Below, piece after piece: positions 42,879-54,808 of a DNA stretch of 64,000 nucleotides. The DNA is taken from positions 60,529,554 to 60,593,553 of the forward strand of contig OX485803.1 of assembly GCA_950295325.1 (NCBI GenBank), in the 5' to 3' direction. A model generated the notes under the pieces. That model ran no database searches, had not been told where the DNA came from, and worked only from the letters and a program-made list of their open reading frames with translations. A program made the position numbers and the translations under genes. How positions within the stretch are numbered: position 1 is the stretch's first letter; each line of letters starts with the position of its first letter. The stretch is from Polytrichum commune (lineage: Eukaryota; Streptophyta; Polytrichopsida; Polytrichales; Polytrichaceae).

Positions 42879-43624
42879 GCCCCGGGCTCACTGTTTAAGA
42901 TTGAAGCCCTCATATGAGTCTCATTTTGAAGGGCTCTCAAATTTCAGCACTTCAGCTGAAAGGTTGATTCAAATACAAGATGTCATTTCGAGAATATCAA
43001 AATGAAATTCAAAATTTATATTAAGCTTGTGCATGAATTATATGGTACATGCTTCCAGTATAATGGGAAGAATTAAGAATCAACTATTTAACTCTACTTC
43101 TTGTAGTGACAATGCCCTACGCTTGTTGAATCTTGTGACATGTACATTATATTGAGGACTTCAAGTGACGTCTTCATTTTCAATTTGGGGTTGTGGTTTA
43201 AAGGGCTATTTCAAGAGAGGTATATTTTGAAGGCCAAATCGCGTTTGAAGGGCATTGAAGACTTCAATCTTGAACATTGCTCGGGCTAGAACACATCTCC
43301 ATTCGGCTGGGCCCCGTCCCTCCCATGCCTCCTTCACTGCCCAATCATCCTGCCCCCACTTGCGTGGGACTCCTCGTTGGGAACCAATGTGACAATACTC
43401 GGTCACTTAAGCCATTAAGCTCCTTTGGCATGTGAATGAACTCCATCAATTAACTTGGGAATAATGAAAATGATGTCAACTTGAATATTTGTAATTTTGA
43501 CCGGTCACATTGATTCCCAACAAGGAGGAGTTCCCACGTAGGTGTGGGCAAGAAGATCGGGCAGTGAAGGAGGCGTGGGAGGGGCGGGGCCCAACCGAAT
43601 GAAAATGTGATCTAGCCCGGGGCC
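42879..43624. mobile_element. Foldback element with long arms, interrupted by a hAT MITE
   Basis: Without the inner MITE (42889-43279) the left arm reads GCCCCGGGCTAGAACACATCTCCATTCGG and on through CTTCACTGCCCAATC. It mirrors the right arm that ends GATCTAGCCCGGGGC over about 110 bp. It is GC-richer than its surroundings and has no ORF. Flanking duplications are not evident. Confidence 0.75.
42889..43279. mobile_element. hAT MITE, family C, copy 2 (nested)
   Basis: Ends CACTGTTTAAGATTGAAG and the inverse CTTCAATCTTGAACATTG. The 8-bp flanks CCCGGGCT and CTCGGGCT differ at one base. 391 bp, closely matching copy 1 at 32818. It lies in the arm of the foldback element. Confidence 0.8.
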
Positions 43625-44002
43625 TTATCCATCCATCATAAAAAAAAAACCCCTATAGGTTTGTTGTTAATTCATCTTGAATGACGTTCAAAATATGAAT
43701 TTGGAGTCTTTAAAGCTTATTCTAGTGACAAAAAAGCCTTTAAAAATAACCTCCAAACTACATACTATTTCAAGGCTTTTATGTTGGATGAATGATGGAT
43801 GAGTTTGCATATGATAATCCCCTCCCTCCATTGGATTCACATGACTTAAGTATCTCACTTGAGCAACATAAATATAAGAGTTAGGCATTCAAAGAAGACA
43901 AATCCCAATTATATGAGAGGGCTTATGTAATCATGACTATTAGTTACACTGAGTAGCTAGTTTAATTTTGAGCATTTCTTAAGGTTTCATGAGAAGGAGG
44001 AC
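43625..44002. other. Intergenic DNA, no gene seen
   Basis: An A run lies near 43640; nothing else is recognised. Confidence 0.5.
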
Positions 44003-44228
44003 CAATGAATGGGGAGAACCGACCGCTAGTTACAGATGAAGCGGTTGAGTTTGAGAAATAATTGGTTGAAGTTCAAGATTGCAAGAAACTACCAAACAAT
44101 TTAAAGGAATCCATGTAATAGAACTCGAATTAATAAAGAAATTTGAAAAGATCACGAACGTGTAACTGGTTGGACTTGGAAACACTAGGATTTTCATTGA
44201 TTATGCCCAAAAATCTTCCTGGATAGTG
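44003..44228. mobile_element. hAT MITE, family E, copy 3
   Basis: 226 bp in inverse orientation to copy 1: CAATGAATGGGGAGAACC at the left and CTTCCTGGATAGTG at the right. Flanks AGGAGGAC and AGGGGACT are only partly alike. Length agrees with copy 1 (225 bp). Confidence 0.6.
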
Positions 44229-44256
44229 AGGGGACTTTCAATTGTCTAAGGAATAA

Positions 44257-44477
44257 CTACACTAAATATGATATTTAGTGTCACTTCCTGTTATATTCTT
44301 ATATATCTTTACTATTGATGTAGCTTTTAACCAAGTAGAGATGTTAATGTTCTATAATGTCCGATCGACGCATTCGACATTTCTTGGTAAAATGAAAATA
44401 AAGATGGTTTAATAAACAAATATACTATTGCGTTATTCCAAATAGTAAATGACATTAAATATCATATTTGCTGTAGT
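44257..44477. mobile_element. Foldback MITE, family B, copy 3
   Basis: Left end ACTACACTAAATATGATATT, right end AATATCATATTTGCTGTAGT, with TTTAGTGTCACTTCC and TTCCAAATAGTAAATGACAT as inner blocks. Confidence 0.75.
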
Positions 44478-44771
44478 CCAAGCCCGATATAAAGTGGATA
44501 TCTAGTATTAGGTGCTTTGCTATTTACTAGCAAGTAGTATATACTAGTAGCCTTGCTGGTTAGCTCGAATTAGCCCTTACACCAATTGATTTTTGGGTTC
44601 TCGTATTCTTGCGTATTGAGTGCCTTATTCTCAGCCGCTGCCTTGGTGGCAGCGGGCCCCGTATCCATAGTTGCCATGTAGGCTTATTGAGGCCACCGGA
44701 TGGGCTTGTGTGGATCAACGGTGCAGGTTTATCCTGTTTGCACCCATACAAGGCACATTCATAATGTTTTA

Positions 44772-45271
44772 GGGCCACTTCACACACGAGCCAAAAGCCG
44801 TGATCATGAAATTGTGAGAGCCCTAAAGAAAGTGCCCAAACGCTGTCCCAATACACCTCCAAAATCATCTAGTGTGGTCACTGACCCTCAAGTGTAGTGT
44901 GAAGTCATATGTGACCGGACCCTCAACCAAATGCTATTTCAATGAATTTCTATTCATGTGGGTCCTCACACATGATAAAATAGAATAAATCAACAGTTAT
45001 GAGCATTCGGAGTGCCATGGTCTCCTGGTTTTGTGTTAGGCTTACCTCCAAGAGGTGGTTTTTGAAAACAGTTCGAGTGACCATGAAACATGATCCATTC
45101 GATGCCATGTAGGAATCCATGTAGACTTTTACATCCATCTTGCATTCACATACTCCGTTGGTCCCTCAAGCGTAGTGTGAAGGGAACTTGGACGGGCTCC
45201 GCCTTTTCCACCAATGAGAGTGCTTGAGGTGTAACGGTCACGGGCTCTCAGTCTCGTGTGTGAAGTGGCCC
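44772..45271 (+). mobile_element. PIF/Harbinger-like MITE, family A, copy 6
   Basis: A 500-bp copy with GGGCCACTTCACACACGAG ends, flanked by TTA at 44769-44771 and 45272-45274. Confidence 0.92.
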
Positions 45272-45274
45272 TTA

Positions 45275-46389
45275 GTGACGCATGTGGACCCTTGCAATTC
45301 TCATTGCCATGTAGTGGTGATCCATGTTAGGGCTAGGCTTACAAACATTGGTGTCCTGGTTTTGTAATGGAATAGGGAATGTGGGTGTTATCCGGTTTGT
45401 TTTCATATCCTCCTCTCCATCTTCTACTTATTAGATTGTCACAACAAATCTTGTATTGCATTGGCAAATCTAGGATGAAGCGTTAGCAAAAATCGGATTG
45501 AAAATCAAACATCCCTTGATTGGGTTGTGGTTATAGAAAGTGCATGGTTGTCGATCCTGTAATTATATACATACGCCTTCCCATTTGTGTTCACTATTGA
45601 GTGTGGAGTACTTAATGGAAATTGAAGATGTACATCGTTTATGATATTTAGTGTCACATGCGTAATAGTGTTACTTACCCTATTTCGAGGCATATGATAG
45701 GTTACATTGATGATTAACAACCTCACCATAAGTGTCACCTCTTGACACTTGGCGTTTAAGTGTGCTTACTAATATCTTGGCATGAGCATATTCAATAACG
45801 TTATGAGGTGCGTGCCTATGCTACACAATGGTCTACAAGTTGACTAAAATGTACACAAATGACACTTGCCAAGAATATTTTCCTCTTGCGTACTAAGATG
45901 TACACACATGACACTTATGCTTAGAAATATCTTCCGCTAGAAACAAAGGATTGTTTTGAACATAGTGACATTTTAAGTCATATAAATAACTAGATACTTG
46001 CTTGGCCTACGCATTGGAACTCCTATATGGATTTCTAGTGTTGACAATGAGCATCTTCTATTGTAGCATATCGAATTCCTTGTTTACCAACATTCAAAAC
46101 AAGTTGCATATCCTTAGCATGAGAAATCAAGTATGGTACAAATTCTAACTATATTTTCCACTTAAACAAACATTGCATATGCCAAGCTGGCTAACCTTCA
46201 TACTATCACTGCCAACATAGGGCCTTTCGCCCCTAGACACACATATGGTCTTCCCATCAACTATAGTAGAGGCGTCTATTCTTCAGCAAGACCCCATCGG
46301 CAATTTATAGGGTACTGGAATTTTGATTAGGTCGGAACCAACAATGCTATGACACATGTCATACTTTCGAGTGCTAAAGTGAGGAGGAA
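45275..46389. other. Intergenic DNA with a foldback end
   Basis: A lone end of family B lies near 45630-45660 (ACATCGTTTATGATATTTAGTG). No gene. Confidence 0.5.
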
Positions 46390-46610
46390 TGAGTGGTTAT
46401 GGCATACTCTAGACATTTGTAATATGTTCGGGTCAACTTTTGGCTTCCAAAATTCACAAAAATTTCAAATTAAGAAATAAAATTATTGATAAATTTGCAA
46501 ACTTCCTTATTATATCTTTGTACATAGGAACAAATTGCACCGCCTTATACTTCTCCAAATCCAACGCAAAATCTCTTAAGTGATCAGTTATGGATGCCTT
46601 CACTCTACAC
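46390..46610 (+). repeat. Dispersed repeat, family H, copy 2
   Basis: Counterpart of 41630-41845 with roughly 75 percent agreement by eye. Confidence 0.7.
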
Positions 46611-48424
46611 CAAAAATCTTAATTTATTGCGTAGAGAGCACAAAAGGCTCTTTGCTTTGATTGTCTACGTCATCATCACCTTCTTGTGCGACAACCCACA
46701 TCATTCACCACGCCCTTATTGAACAATTCTTTTGTGTTGTTGTTTTGTAGTAAGCAAATCATCCGGATCATTCACGTGAGGTGGGAGGCAAGAATTGGAT
46801 GCCAAGGTGGGCCAAAACATGCCATAAACCTACCAAAACATGCCACCCAATACACTTCCCCCAACATACTATACAAGGCTAAAAGTTGCACATCAATGTC
46901 ATCTCGAGTCCTTAAAATGATTTTGTGATCCTTGTCATATACGAGACACACCAAGACTAGAGTGGACGCTAGAATCCCCTTATCATAACATAGTCCTAGG
47001 CCCTTCATGAGTGCAAAAGGTGAAGGCTTTCATGAATGTGAAGCACTTGAGTTTCTATTTCTTTTCTTCTACTTGCAATCAAAAATAGGGTTTTGGTTGG
47101 CTTGGCCCTTTAGGGTAGAGACTACATTCAAGGATTTGGTTATGGATTTGGTTTCTTTGGGCTCGAGGTAATTTTTAGTCCAAGTGCAATGGATATCTTC
47201 GTAATCATTACCTCAAGTCCTCTCTTGTTGTAACATGCCTTGTTTGATTAAAGCTGAATTTTCAATTTTGATTCTATTCTATAATGCATGATGTGACATT
47301 ATGTGACTAGCCTCTTGTTTATATCGTTTTACCCTTTAGGGCTTTTAGGGGAGATAACACACAATGTTATATCATGGAGTTGGTTCTTCACTAAATTAAA
47401 AGGACTAGAGATAGCTCAAAGAGTAGTTAATACATAGTAACCTCTTTATAAACATTACATTACTTGAATTCCTTCATAGTTTGTAATATGCCTAGTGTGA
47501 ATAAATCAAGTATCTTTATGCACCAACTAGAAAGGACTTGAGTTAACTCCTAGTCTTGCAATAGTCATATATGATAGATTTTTTTGAATAATTTTTAATC
47601 TCCCTTCCAGAGGAAATATTCACTGCATATTAGAAAACATGTTGAGATTAAATATAGGGCCTTGATTACTCTTTGAAGCTAAATTTTTTTCAACAAATAA
47701 AATTATAGGGTACTCAACAAATCATGTTGAGTATATTCATAAATTTTTATATTAAAAATACATAAAATATTCATGAAATACTTTCAATATTAGTAAGTGT
47801 TACACTTATTTCATAAGGAACCCTGAATTATACTTTTATCCATGTGGATTTTCATCTTATATAGAAATGACCCTCTAAATTATCTCTTTAACTTATGGAA
47901 ATTCTTAAACATTCCAAGATTAGTCAAATTGTGTTGTTGTTTTCATCCTTGCTTTGAAATCAAGCTACATGAGCACAAGAAGAAAAAATATTACTTTTAC
48001 TTTTTCTTTCAAGTTTCTAATGACATTCTCTTAAAGTTGTATATATATACATGCTCAAGGGCACACATCACATTAGCCCTAGACATTTTTAGTTTGTCTT
48101 ATTCTTTTGTCTATGTACTTCACATGTACACTGGATGATCTAAGGTCCTTGCCATACACATTGCAAGTTATTCTTCATAAATGTTAGAAAGATACCCTTG
48201 AAGATAGAAAGCTTTTTGCATTTACCAACACCATTTGTACAAATGGATGTTTATGTTGTACAAAGGTGAAATATAGTATGTATACAAAAGGCTTAAACGA
48301 GCCTCAAAAAGTACTGAAAGGGTTTTATGCGTTACAAGTTTAGGTGTATACAACTTTCTCAAACACGTACATGAGATTGAGAGATTGAAAGAGTGAAAAA
48401 AATATACATTAGACTTTCAAGATG
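46611..48424. other. Intergenic DNA upstream of the SRP54 pseudogene
   Basis: AT-rich; no promoter element could be pinned with confidence. A TATATATACATG stretch lies near 48040. Confidence 0.5.
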
Positions 48425-48693
48425 ATGCTTGTGGAGCTTGGAGGACGTATCTCATTTGCTCTCAACAACATGCGCAATGCAATTGTCATAGATAAGAAGG
48501 TGTTGATAGATTATTTGAATGAGGTATCCCGAGCTCTACTTGCCGTTGACGCCCAAGTCAAACTGGTTAGTACCTTGCAAAAAAATGTTAAGATTATTCA
48601 CAAGCAACTTGCATCTGGACACAACAAAAGACGTATCATACAACAAGTGCATTTCATACACAAATTGGTGTGTGTGTGTGTGTGTGTGTTTGG

Positions 48694-48724
<31 letters not shown>

Positions 48725-51190
48725 GTGAATTGTGAAGGGTAGTTGCAAGTTGTTGTGTGAATTGTGAAGGGTAGTTGCAAGTCAATTTGAAGTTGTAGCA
48801 TGTTAACATTTATTGATTTCTATTATTCTTACATATTTTGGATATTTTATAGGCTATCATAAACAAACTTTGTAGTATGCTCAACCATGTAAAGACTACA
48901 TATGTGCCCAAGAAAGGCAAAACCAACATCATCATGTTTGTCAGACTTCAAGGTTAGTTGCTCTCAAATATGTTATAGATATTAAAATGGAAGTGTTTTT
49001 TAAGAGACATGAGTTGGTATTGGTTCCTTGTGTGTAAAGATCACAAAACTGATAATACTTTGATCAACTAACATATTGTGGGGTGCTAGGTGCTGGACAA
49101 ACTACAACTTGTACAAAATTTGCCCAATCTTATTAAAGGAAAGGAAACAAACTAGCTATGATATGTGCATGTACATTTCGTGTTGGTGAATTTGACCAAT
49201 TAAAGCAGAATGCAACTGAAGCAAATATTCCATATCAAGGAAGGTTTGTTTCTTCCGCCACATTCATCTACGTTGGAGATATAAAGGGGGCAAAGAAAAA
49301 AAATTAGAGTTTTGAGAACTTCATTTGTGGTGTATTGTTGGGTAGGAACTCACCCATGTTTTATTTCATTCCTTCATATCCCCAAATTACTTCAAGTAGC
49401 ATTATCTCATTTTGTGGCCTTTGCACCATGTGATGCATTTTTTAAGGTTTGATAGAACATCAATTATTGGATATTGGTTTGCAGTTATGAAGAATCTAAT
49501 CCTTTGAAGATTATGCAAGATGGCATTGAGATGTTCACCAAGGATAAGTTTGACCTAATCATTATTGACACAAGTGGACGACACAAACAAGAAGCCTACC
49601 TATTTACGGAAATGTGGGAACTTGCTGAAGTTGTGGTCTGTTGTTCAAACCATGATGGCTCCTAGGATGGTCTTTTGTTATTGGAAATCCATCTACACAA
49701 TTATGAAACTGATTGATTAAGTTAAACTATATACATATACCCCATGATATCTTCAGAGGGTATTATGTTGGTGACAGGGTGGGTCATTTCATTTCAATAT
49801 ATTTGCTAGATTAAATACATAACTCATGTTTCCCTCACTACATTTGTCTTACTATTGAACTTTTCGTGGTTAATTGTTTACATAAACTAGATCAAGTGGT
49901 CTTTGTGATAGACAGCAATATGGGTCAAACATCATTTGATCAGACATTGACATTCAAGAAGACCATTGATGTTGGAGTTGTGATTGTGACCGAAATGGAT
50001 GGCCATTCTGAAGGAGGCAGGGCCCTTGAGCGCGTATGTTCTTAGTACTTGATCCTTTTTTTCATGCCTACATGTGGTAATCTCATCCCCAATGTTGACG
50101 ATTAGATTTAGTTTGACTAGATTGTGAAACAAATGTAATGAAAGAGGGCTTTGTTACATGCAATGTTGCAGCTACCAAAAGTCCAAACATCTTGAGTTGC
50201 TTGAGAACATATGAGCAATTTTGAGGCGTTTGATGCAAAAAGCTTCGTAACTCGACTTTTAGGTTAGTTCTGCCCTCATTTTGTAAATGAAATATATAAA
50301 ATGCCAATTACGAACTTTGAACCAACCCAGAAAGCATGGCTACTACTAAACTTGTTGATTTGATCTGAAGTTTATTCATGCCAATATCTTCTTGTTCATG
50401 TTTTTTTGTTAAGCTAATAAGAAACAATTGGGATTCAGGTCTTCATGATTTGCGTAGTATTGTGGAGAGCTTCAAAGATGTTGTCCTAGAAGGTCAACTT
50501 CTTGAAATGGTTGGAAGTATGGAAGATGGCCAATTCACGTCGTGAAAATATCAGAGTATTGTTACTGTAGGCCAAAATTAGGAGGTAATAACACCAAACT
50601 TGAATTTCTATCTTTGAGAAAATATATCATCAAAAAATGTAGAAGACTGCACATTTTATTATTGAAACTAACATTCCTAACTTTGGATTGTACCAGATCA
50701 TGTCAGCAATGTTGCAAACATTACCAACAGGAATGCGACATAACCAAGCTGTTACAGTTGGTAAGACCAAATTCTTTATGACAATTATGGATTCAATGAC
50801 AAATGAAGGTTTTTTCAGTGACCCTGCACTTGTCTTTTAATGTAGGATGATTTTGTATATGACCAATCATGGCTATAGGTTACATCAAATTTGAAACTAA
50901 TTTCACAAATGTCTTCTATACTTGCAGAATTGGACAGCCCAGATGCCAAGGTGATGAATGCGTCAAGAATCATAAGGGTGGCAAGGGGGTCAGGACGTAC
51001 ATTGCAAGATGTTCATGATTTGTGAATATGTACAAACAGACTTGCAAGGCTGTTAAGCCAATGTCGAAGATGCTGCAAAAGAATGTGGATCTTACACAAA
51101 TCCGCAAATTGTTGCCAACATCAATGCTTAGTCAACTTGGAGGTCGAGATTGTTTGCAGTCAATGGCCAACAAATTCAAGAGCCCCCAAA
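48425..51190 (+). pseudogene. SRP54: SRP54 pseudogene with introns (signal recognition particle GTPase)
   Basis: Exon 1 (48425-48646) encodes MLVELGGRISFALNNM...ASGHNKRRIIQQ, the SRP54 N domain. Later exons: 48853-48952; 49090-49243 (P-loop region); 49485 to about 49635 ([10 protein letters not shown]); 49891-50033 (MDSS-like block and TEMDGHSEGG); 50172-50262; 50439 to about 50545; 50697-50808 (MTIMDSMTNE); and 50928-51022 (SRIIRVARGSGR), with M-domain remnants to about 51190. Most keep AG/GT borders. Lesions: TAA at 49134-49136, P-loop Lys to Gln (GAGQTTT), ADTFR to ACTFR, TKMDG to TEMDG, frameshifts and stops from exon 6 on. Retained introns mean DNA-level duplication, not retroposition. 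SRP54 normally binds signal peptides on the ribosome; this copy cannot. Confidence 0.9.
48667..48781. repeat. (TG)n, (TTG)n and a 32-bp duplication
   Basis: About eleven TG and ten TTG units in intron 1 of the SRP54 relic, followed by two copies of TTGTGTGAATTGTGAAGGG 32 bp apart. Confidence 0.9.
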
Positions 51191-51649
51191 AGTGAGTGTT
51201 GACCTCATAGGAATCACGACATTGCTTGAGGAGTAATTGAGACCACTCAAATACAAGTAGTCTGCACAAGTTTCTAATGCATGAGAAGGGAAGAAGAATA
51301 CAATCATTTTTGTTTTGCATGACATACTGCATATGTAGTGTGCTCAATGAAGGTACACCAGAGCACAATTGATTAGAATCACTGTAACTGGATAAATCTA
51401 GAAATAAAGAAATACAATGACTCTTCAAACTTTGTACACAAAAAAGGCCTGAGTCTTTGCAGTGCAGTTTTATATTAGGAACACGATATTGAGAACTCCA
51501 TCAAGAAGACGAGGAGTTTACCAGTTTCATGTCTTTCTAAGGTAGGAATCGTCCGCTCTCAAGGATTGTAAAATCATGGCAGTTTCTAAAGATACAACAA
51601 TCCTCAAATACTTTGAGTTTCCGTAGCTGCTATGCCATGCCACCATGTA
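51191..51649. other. Intergenic DNA between the SRP54 and SEC11 relics
   Basis: No additional exon recognised. Confidence 0.4.
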
Positions 51650-51684
51650 AGAACTTTTCCAAGGTGAAGAAAGAGGATATCTCC
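51650..51684 (-). pseudogene. SEC11 exon fragment, extra copy
   Basis: A TTTGGCAG acceptor is followed by codons for GDILFLHLGK, the signal peptidase block also found (damaged) at 52788. Only this stretch is recognisable, so it is a partial duplicate of the neighbouring relic. Confidence 0.55.
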
Positions 51685-51834
51685 CTGCCAAAGAGAAATT
51701 TAGTCTTCAAATGTAATAACCAACAAGCTACCGAGCACTCCAATTAGAATGTACTACATACAGAAAACACACAACTTTGTCACGATTCAGCCAAAATGCC
51801 TCTGCAGTGCGAAGAGTAGCACTAAATATGGCGA

Positions 51835-52788
51835 TCTCATCACCAATCGCAAACCTATATACAATATCCATTCAAGAAAATCTATGCTTACTGAATCATC
51901 AAACATGTGCACAGACATAATTCTTTTTCCAAATTTTAAATCAAAGCTATGCCTCAACAACTGGAGTGATTTACACTTGCTAAAGCATCCTGAAGAGAGA
52001 TAACAAACCTTGATGTATGGCTTCTCTGTCATGATGTTTTTGATCCAACCCGCATATGGTAAAATCCTGCACAAACATAACAATTATATATGGGTTTACA
52101 GTACACAAAATAAAATGCAATTGCATCATGAACAGAAGGAAATATACTTTTCCAAACAAATACCTAGTCTCACAAGAGATGCCAATGCTAGTCTTCCTCA
52201 TAACATGAAGCCAATGTTAACACACAATGTTTGTCAATATAAAAACACAACTATAAAAGAAGTCTGAGGCCTTGAACAAACTTTCTAAGTTTCATCCCAA
52301 AATTGTAATATATCTTCATCCTTTCAAATATAATTAACTGTATGGGAGAGTGTGACGCCAATTTGATACATGCACAAGAGATTGACTTGTATAAGGTTAC
52401 CCAACTACTTGTCCCATGATGTGATGCTGTTGTAGCCACAATTGATTATGGGCATAAAGAAACCAATCATCAAATGTGTTCTTGTCTCCTTTTGTAAGGA
52501 CCTCCACCTCACCCGTTTCAAGACTCTCATGTTTCAACATCAACATCACTGGCCATAATCTAGGAACACATAGTAATATTGACTAGCTTTTCTAGTTCAA
52601 TATCAAACACATTTCACAAGGATCACCAAGACCTCAAAATATTTGAAACAAAGATTGTCGCTTAAGACATGGTTTTGAAAGACTGGAAAGTATTTATAGC
52701 ATAGTGAAAGGATAACTTTCATCAACATTGAAGACAACAATCTCTCCAGCATGAATTGGAGCTTTTCCAAGGTGAAGAGGATATCTTC
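51835..52788 (-). pseudogene. SEC11: SEC11 pseudogene (signal peptidase catalytic subunit)
   Basis: Minus-strand exons read in order: 52788 to about 52700 (a damaged GDILFL block, HLGKAPIHAGEIVVFNVD); 52539-52401 (HESLETGEVEVLTKGDKN, LYAHNQLWLQQHHIMG); 52066-52009 (LPYAGWIKNIMTEKPYIK); and about 51890-51835 (IGLRLVMRS, a degraded last exon). Splice borders are mostly kept (TTTGACAG; GG/GTAACC; TTTGTGCAG). The catalytic Ser exon (SGSMEP) was not found, three bases or more are missing in the first exon, and a stop follows soon after NVD. The live enzyme cleaves signal peptides in the ER membrane. Confidence 0.82.
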
Positions 52789-54808
52789 CTGTCAAATTCA
52801 CGACATAATTGTAAGCTATGTATATGAGTTTGATAAATTTACTTTGAAATGATTGACTTGCCATGATCGTCTACTAGGTACTTCTACCTCTTTGGTACTC
52901 AATGAATTTCTAAGACTACAGTTTGAAGATAAATTCTGAAAGTGAGAGCAGTATGAATACACCAATAGTAATGTATACATCAATGACAGTTGATGGAGAC
53001 TCTAACCATCTTTGTAAAATGGATGAGTTCATTATCTATTGCCTTTTAAATGATGTGTATTGAAAGGCCTTTGTGAACTCATTGACTCAAAATATGCATA
53101 TCTTGCAAATCTACAATTCAACAACCTCTCATGAAAAGAGATACCACAATAAATACATCAACAATCTAAGGGCCATTGCTAGTAGGTAGAGAACTTCCTA
53201 AAATTAGTGTTTTAACAAGAAGTCTCTCAATTCCAACAACGTGATAAAAATGAATATCTAGTTTGGACATAAAGATGATCTCAGTTCCTCCTTTGAGGCG
53301 ACAATTTGTGTTTGTAACTTTGGAAGTATGTATACAAGACCACCCTTAAGGTCTATTGGTAGCAATACACAATTGAGAGAAGAGGAAGGACTATGTGGAT
53401 ACCCTTCTAATACTAGGCTCCATACTGCCTAACATCACAACAACAACAAGTGATTTAGTCCATGTAAAGCACCTCAACCCCATCCATATGATCAAAACCG
53501 ATGTCACAATCATTCTTGCATACCTAGACCCCACCAAGTCAACTCTTGCACCCAAGCATCATCAAACCAACTCAAGGCATAAACACTGAAATATGAAACC
53601 CCAAAATTCCAACCCCTTCCACAAGTCAACCCTTAAATTTTCACAATTCACAAATCCACATCCCAGTTGCTACCACTACCTTAATTTCCTTTGCACAAGA
53701 ATTACACAACATACAACTCAAACACCCAACTTCCAACATCCTCCGCCAATATAGAAAAGAAAGCACCAAAAGAGAATGATCGAAAATAGTCTTTATTTGT
53801 CAATATATTCCTTAATCAAAGACTTTGGAAAGTCTTAAAATAATTGCAGATGGTTTAATACATGCTTCGATTTCTTATTGTGATGACATGTATTTGTGCC
53901 AAATTACTTAGTGATGCCCATGCAGACCACTCTATTAAGTCACATTAAATATATTTTTGTGTTTTTTTTCTTGTTCTTTATTTGAAAACCACTTCCTTAA
54001 ATAGTCTCAAAATCATGAAAATTTCTCTAATCACCAAATATAGTGATAGATGGTAATCAAAGAAAATGTATGAAATGGAGATGCACAATGCATACCTAGG
54101 ATGATGGCCTACAAGGCAAGTGCTTGAAGTTTGTTCTCTTGATCGCAACTACGGTGTCCATGTAGGCACGCATGGTATAGGCTTTCCTTGCTCATGCCTT
54201 GCTTCACTGGATTCCTCTACAATCCTAGCAATCGATTCTTCCATGTTGGAGATGGTCACAACATAGCTCTCTTCGCTTGCGCTTGTGCACCCTAGCTGTG
54301 ATACACCAACAAAGCCGATGATGGTGTCGACAAATGATGATGGGCTATGTCACATTCTTCGTTTTTCACAACAGTAATACACTCAAAAATGCACATAAAA
54401 CATTAGATTTTGAACTTCCAACTTTGTATATTACAAAAGCTTTACAACTTAACTGCAAGATTGCGGTTGCCTTTTAGCTCGAACTATCTGATCATAGGAG
54501 AGAGGCCAAAGATCCGCTCTCCTCCCCCGAGCTCCATTTTATTCCAAAAATGCTACTGTTACTTTTTATCTCTCATATAATAATAGTCTTCTATTCGTAG
54601 CTTTAGCTTTGGTTCTACTATGGATCTTCTATCACTTAGGTCATTTATCTCCTCCTTTGAGCATGCGCTTAACCTGGTTGGAAGTCTATAGTCTCTTTGG
54701 TCTCAGCTTGATTTGGAGATGTGCGTGGTACTGAACTTTGCTTGCTCAAATGTCCTATTTTTCGTATTTCTCAGTATTTTTCGTATTTATCATACCATCT
54801 GTCTGCAG
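52789..54808. other. Region between the SEC11 and SYP81 relics
   Basis: No further SEC11 exon was found. A minus-strand run near 54100-54300 (EESIARIVEESSEARHEQGK) looks coding-like but is unrecognised and short. Nothing else is supported. Confidence 0.4.

Noticed and set aside
48536-48801. Minus-strand ORFs with poly-Thr/His and poly-Gln runs
   Set aside because: Produced by the TG and TTG microsatellites in intron 1 of the SRP54 relic.
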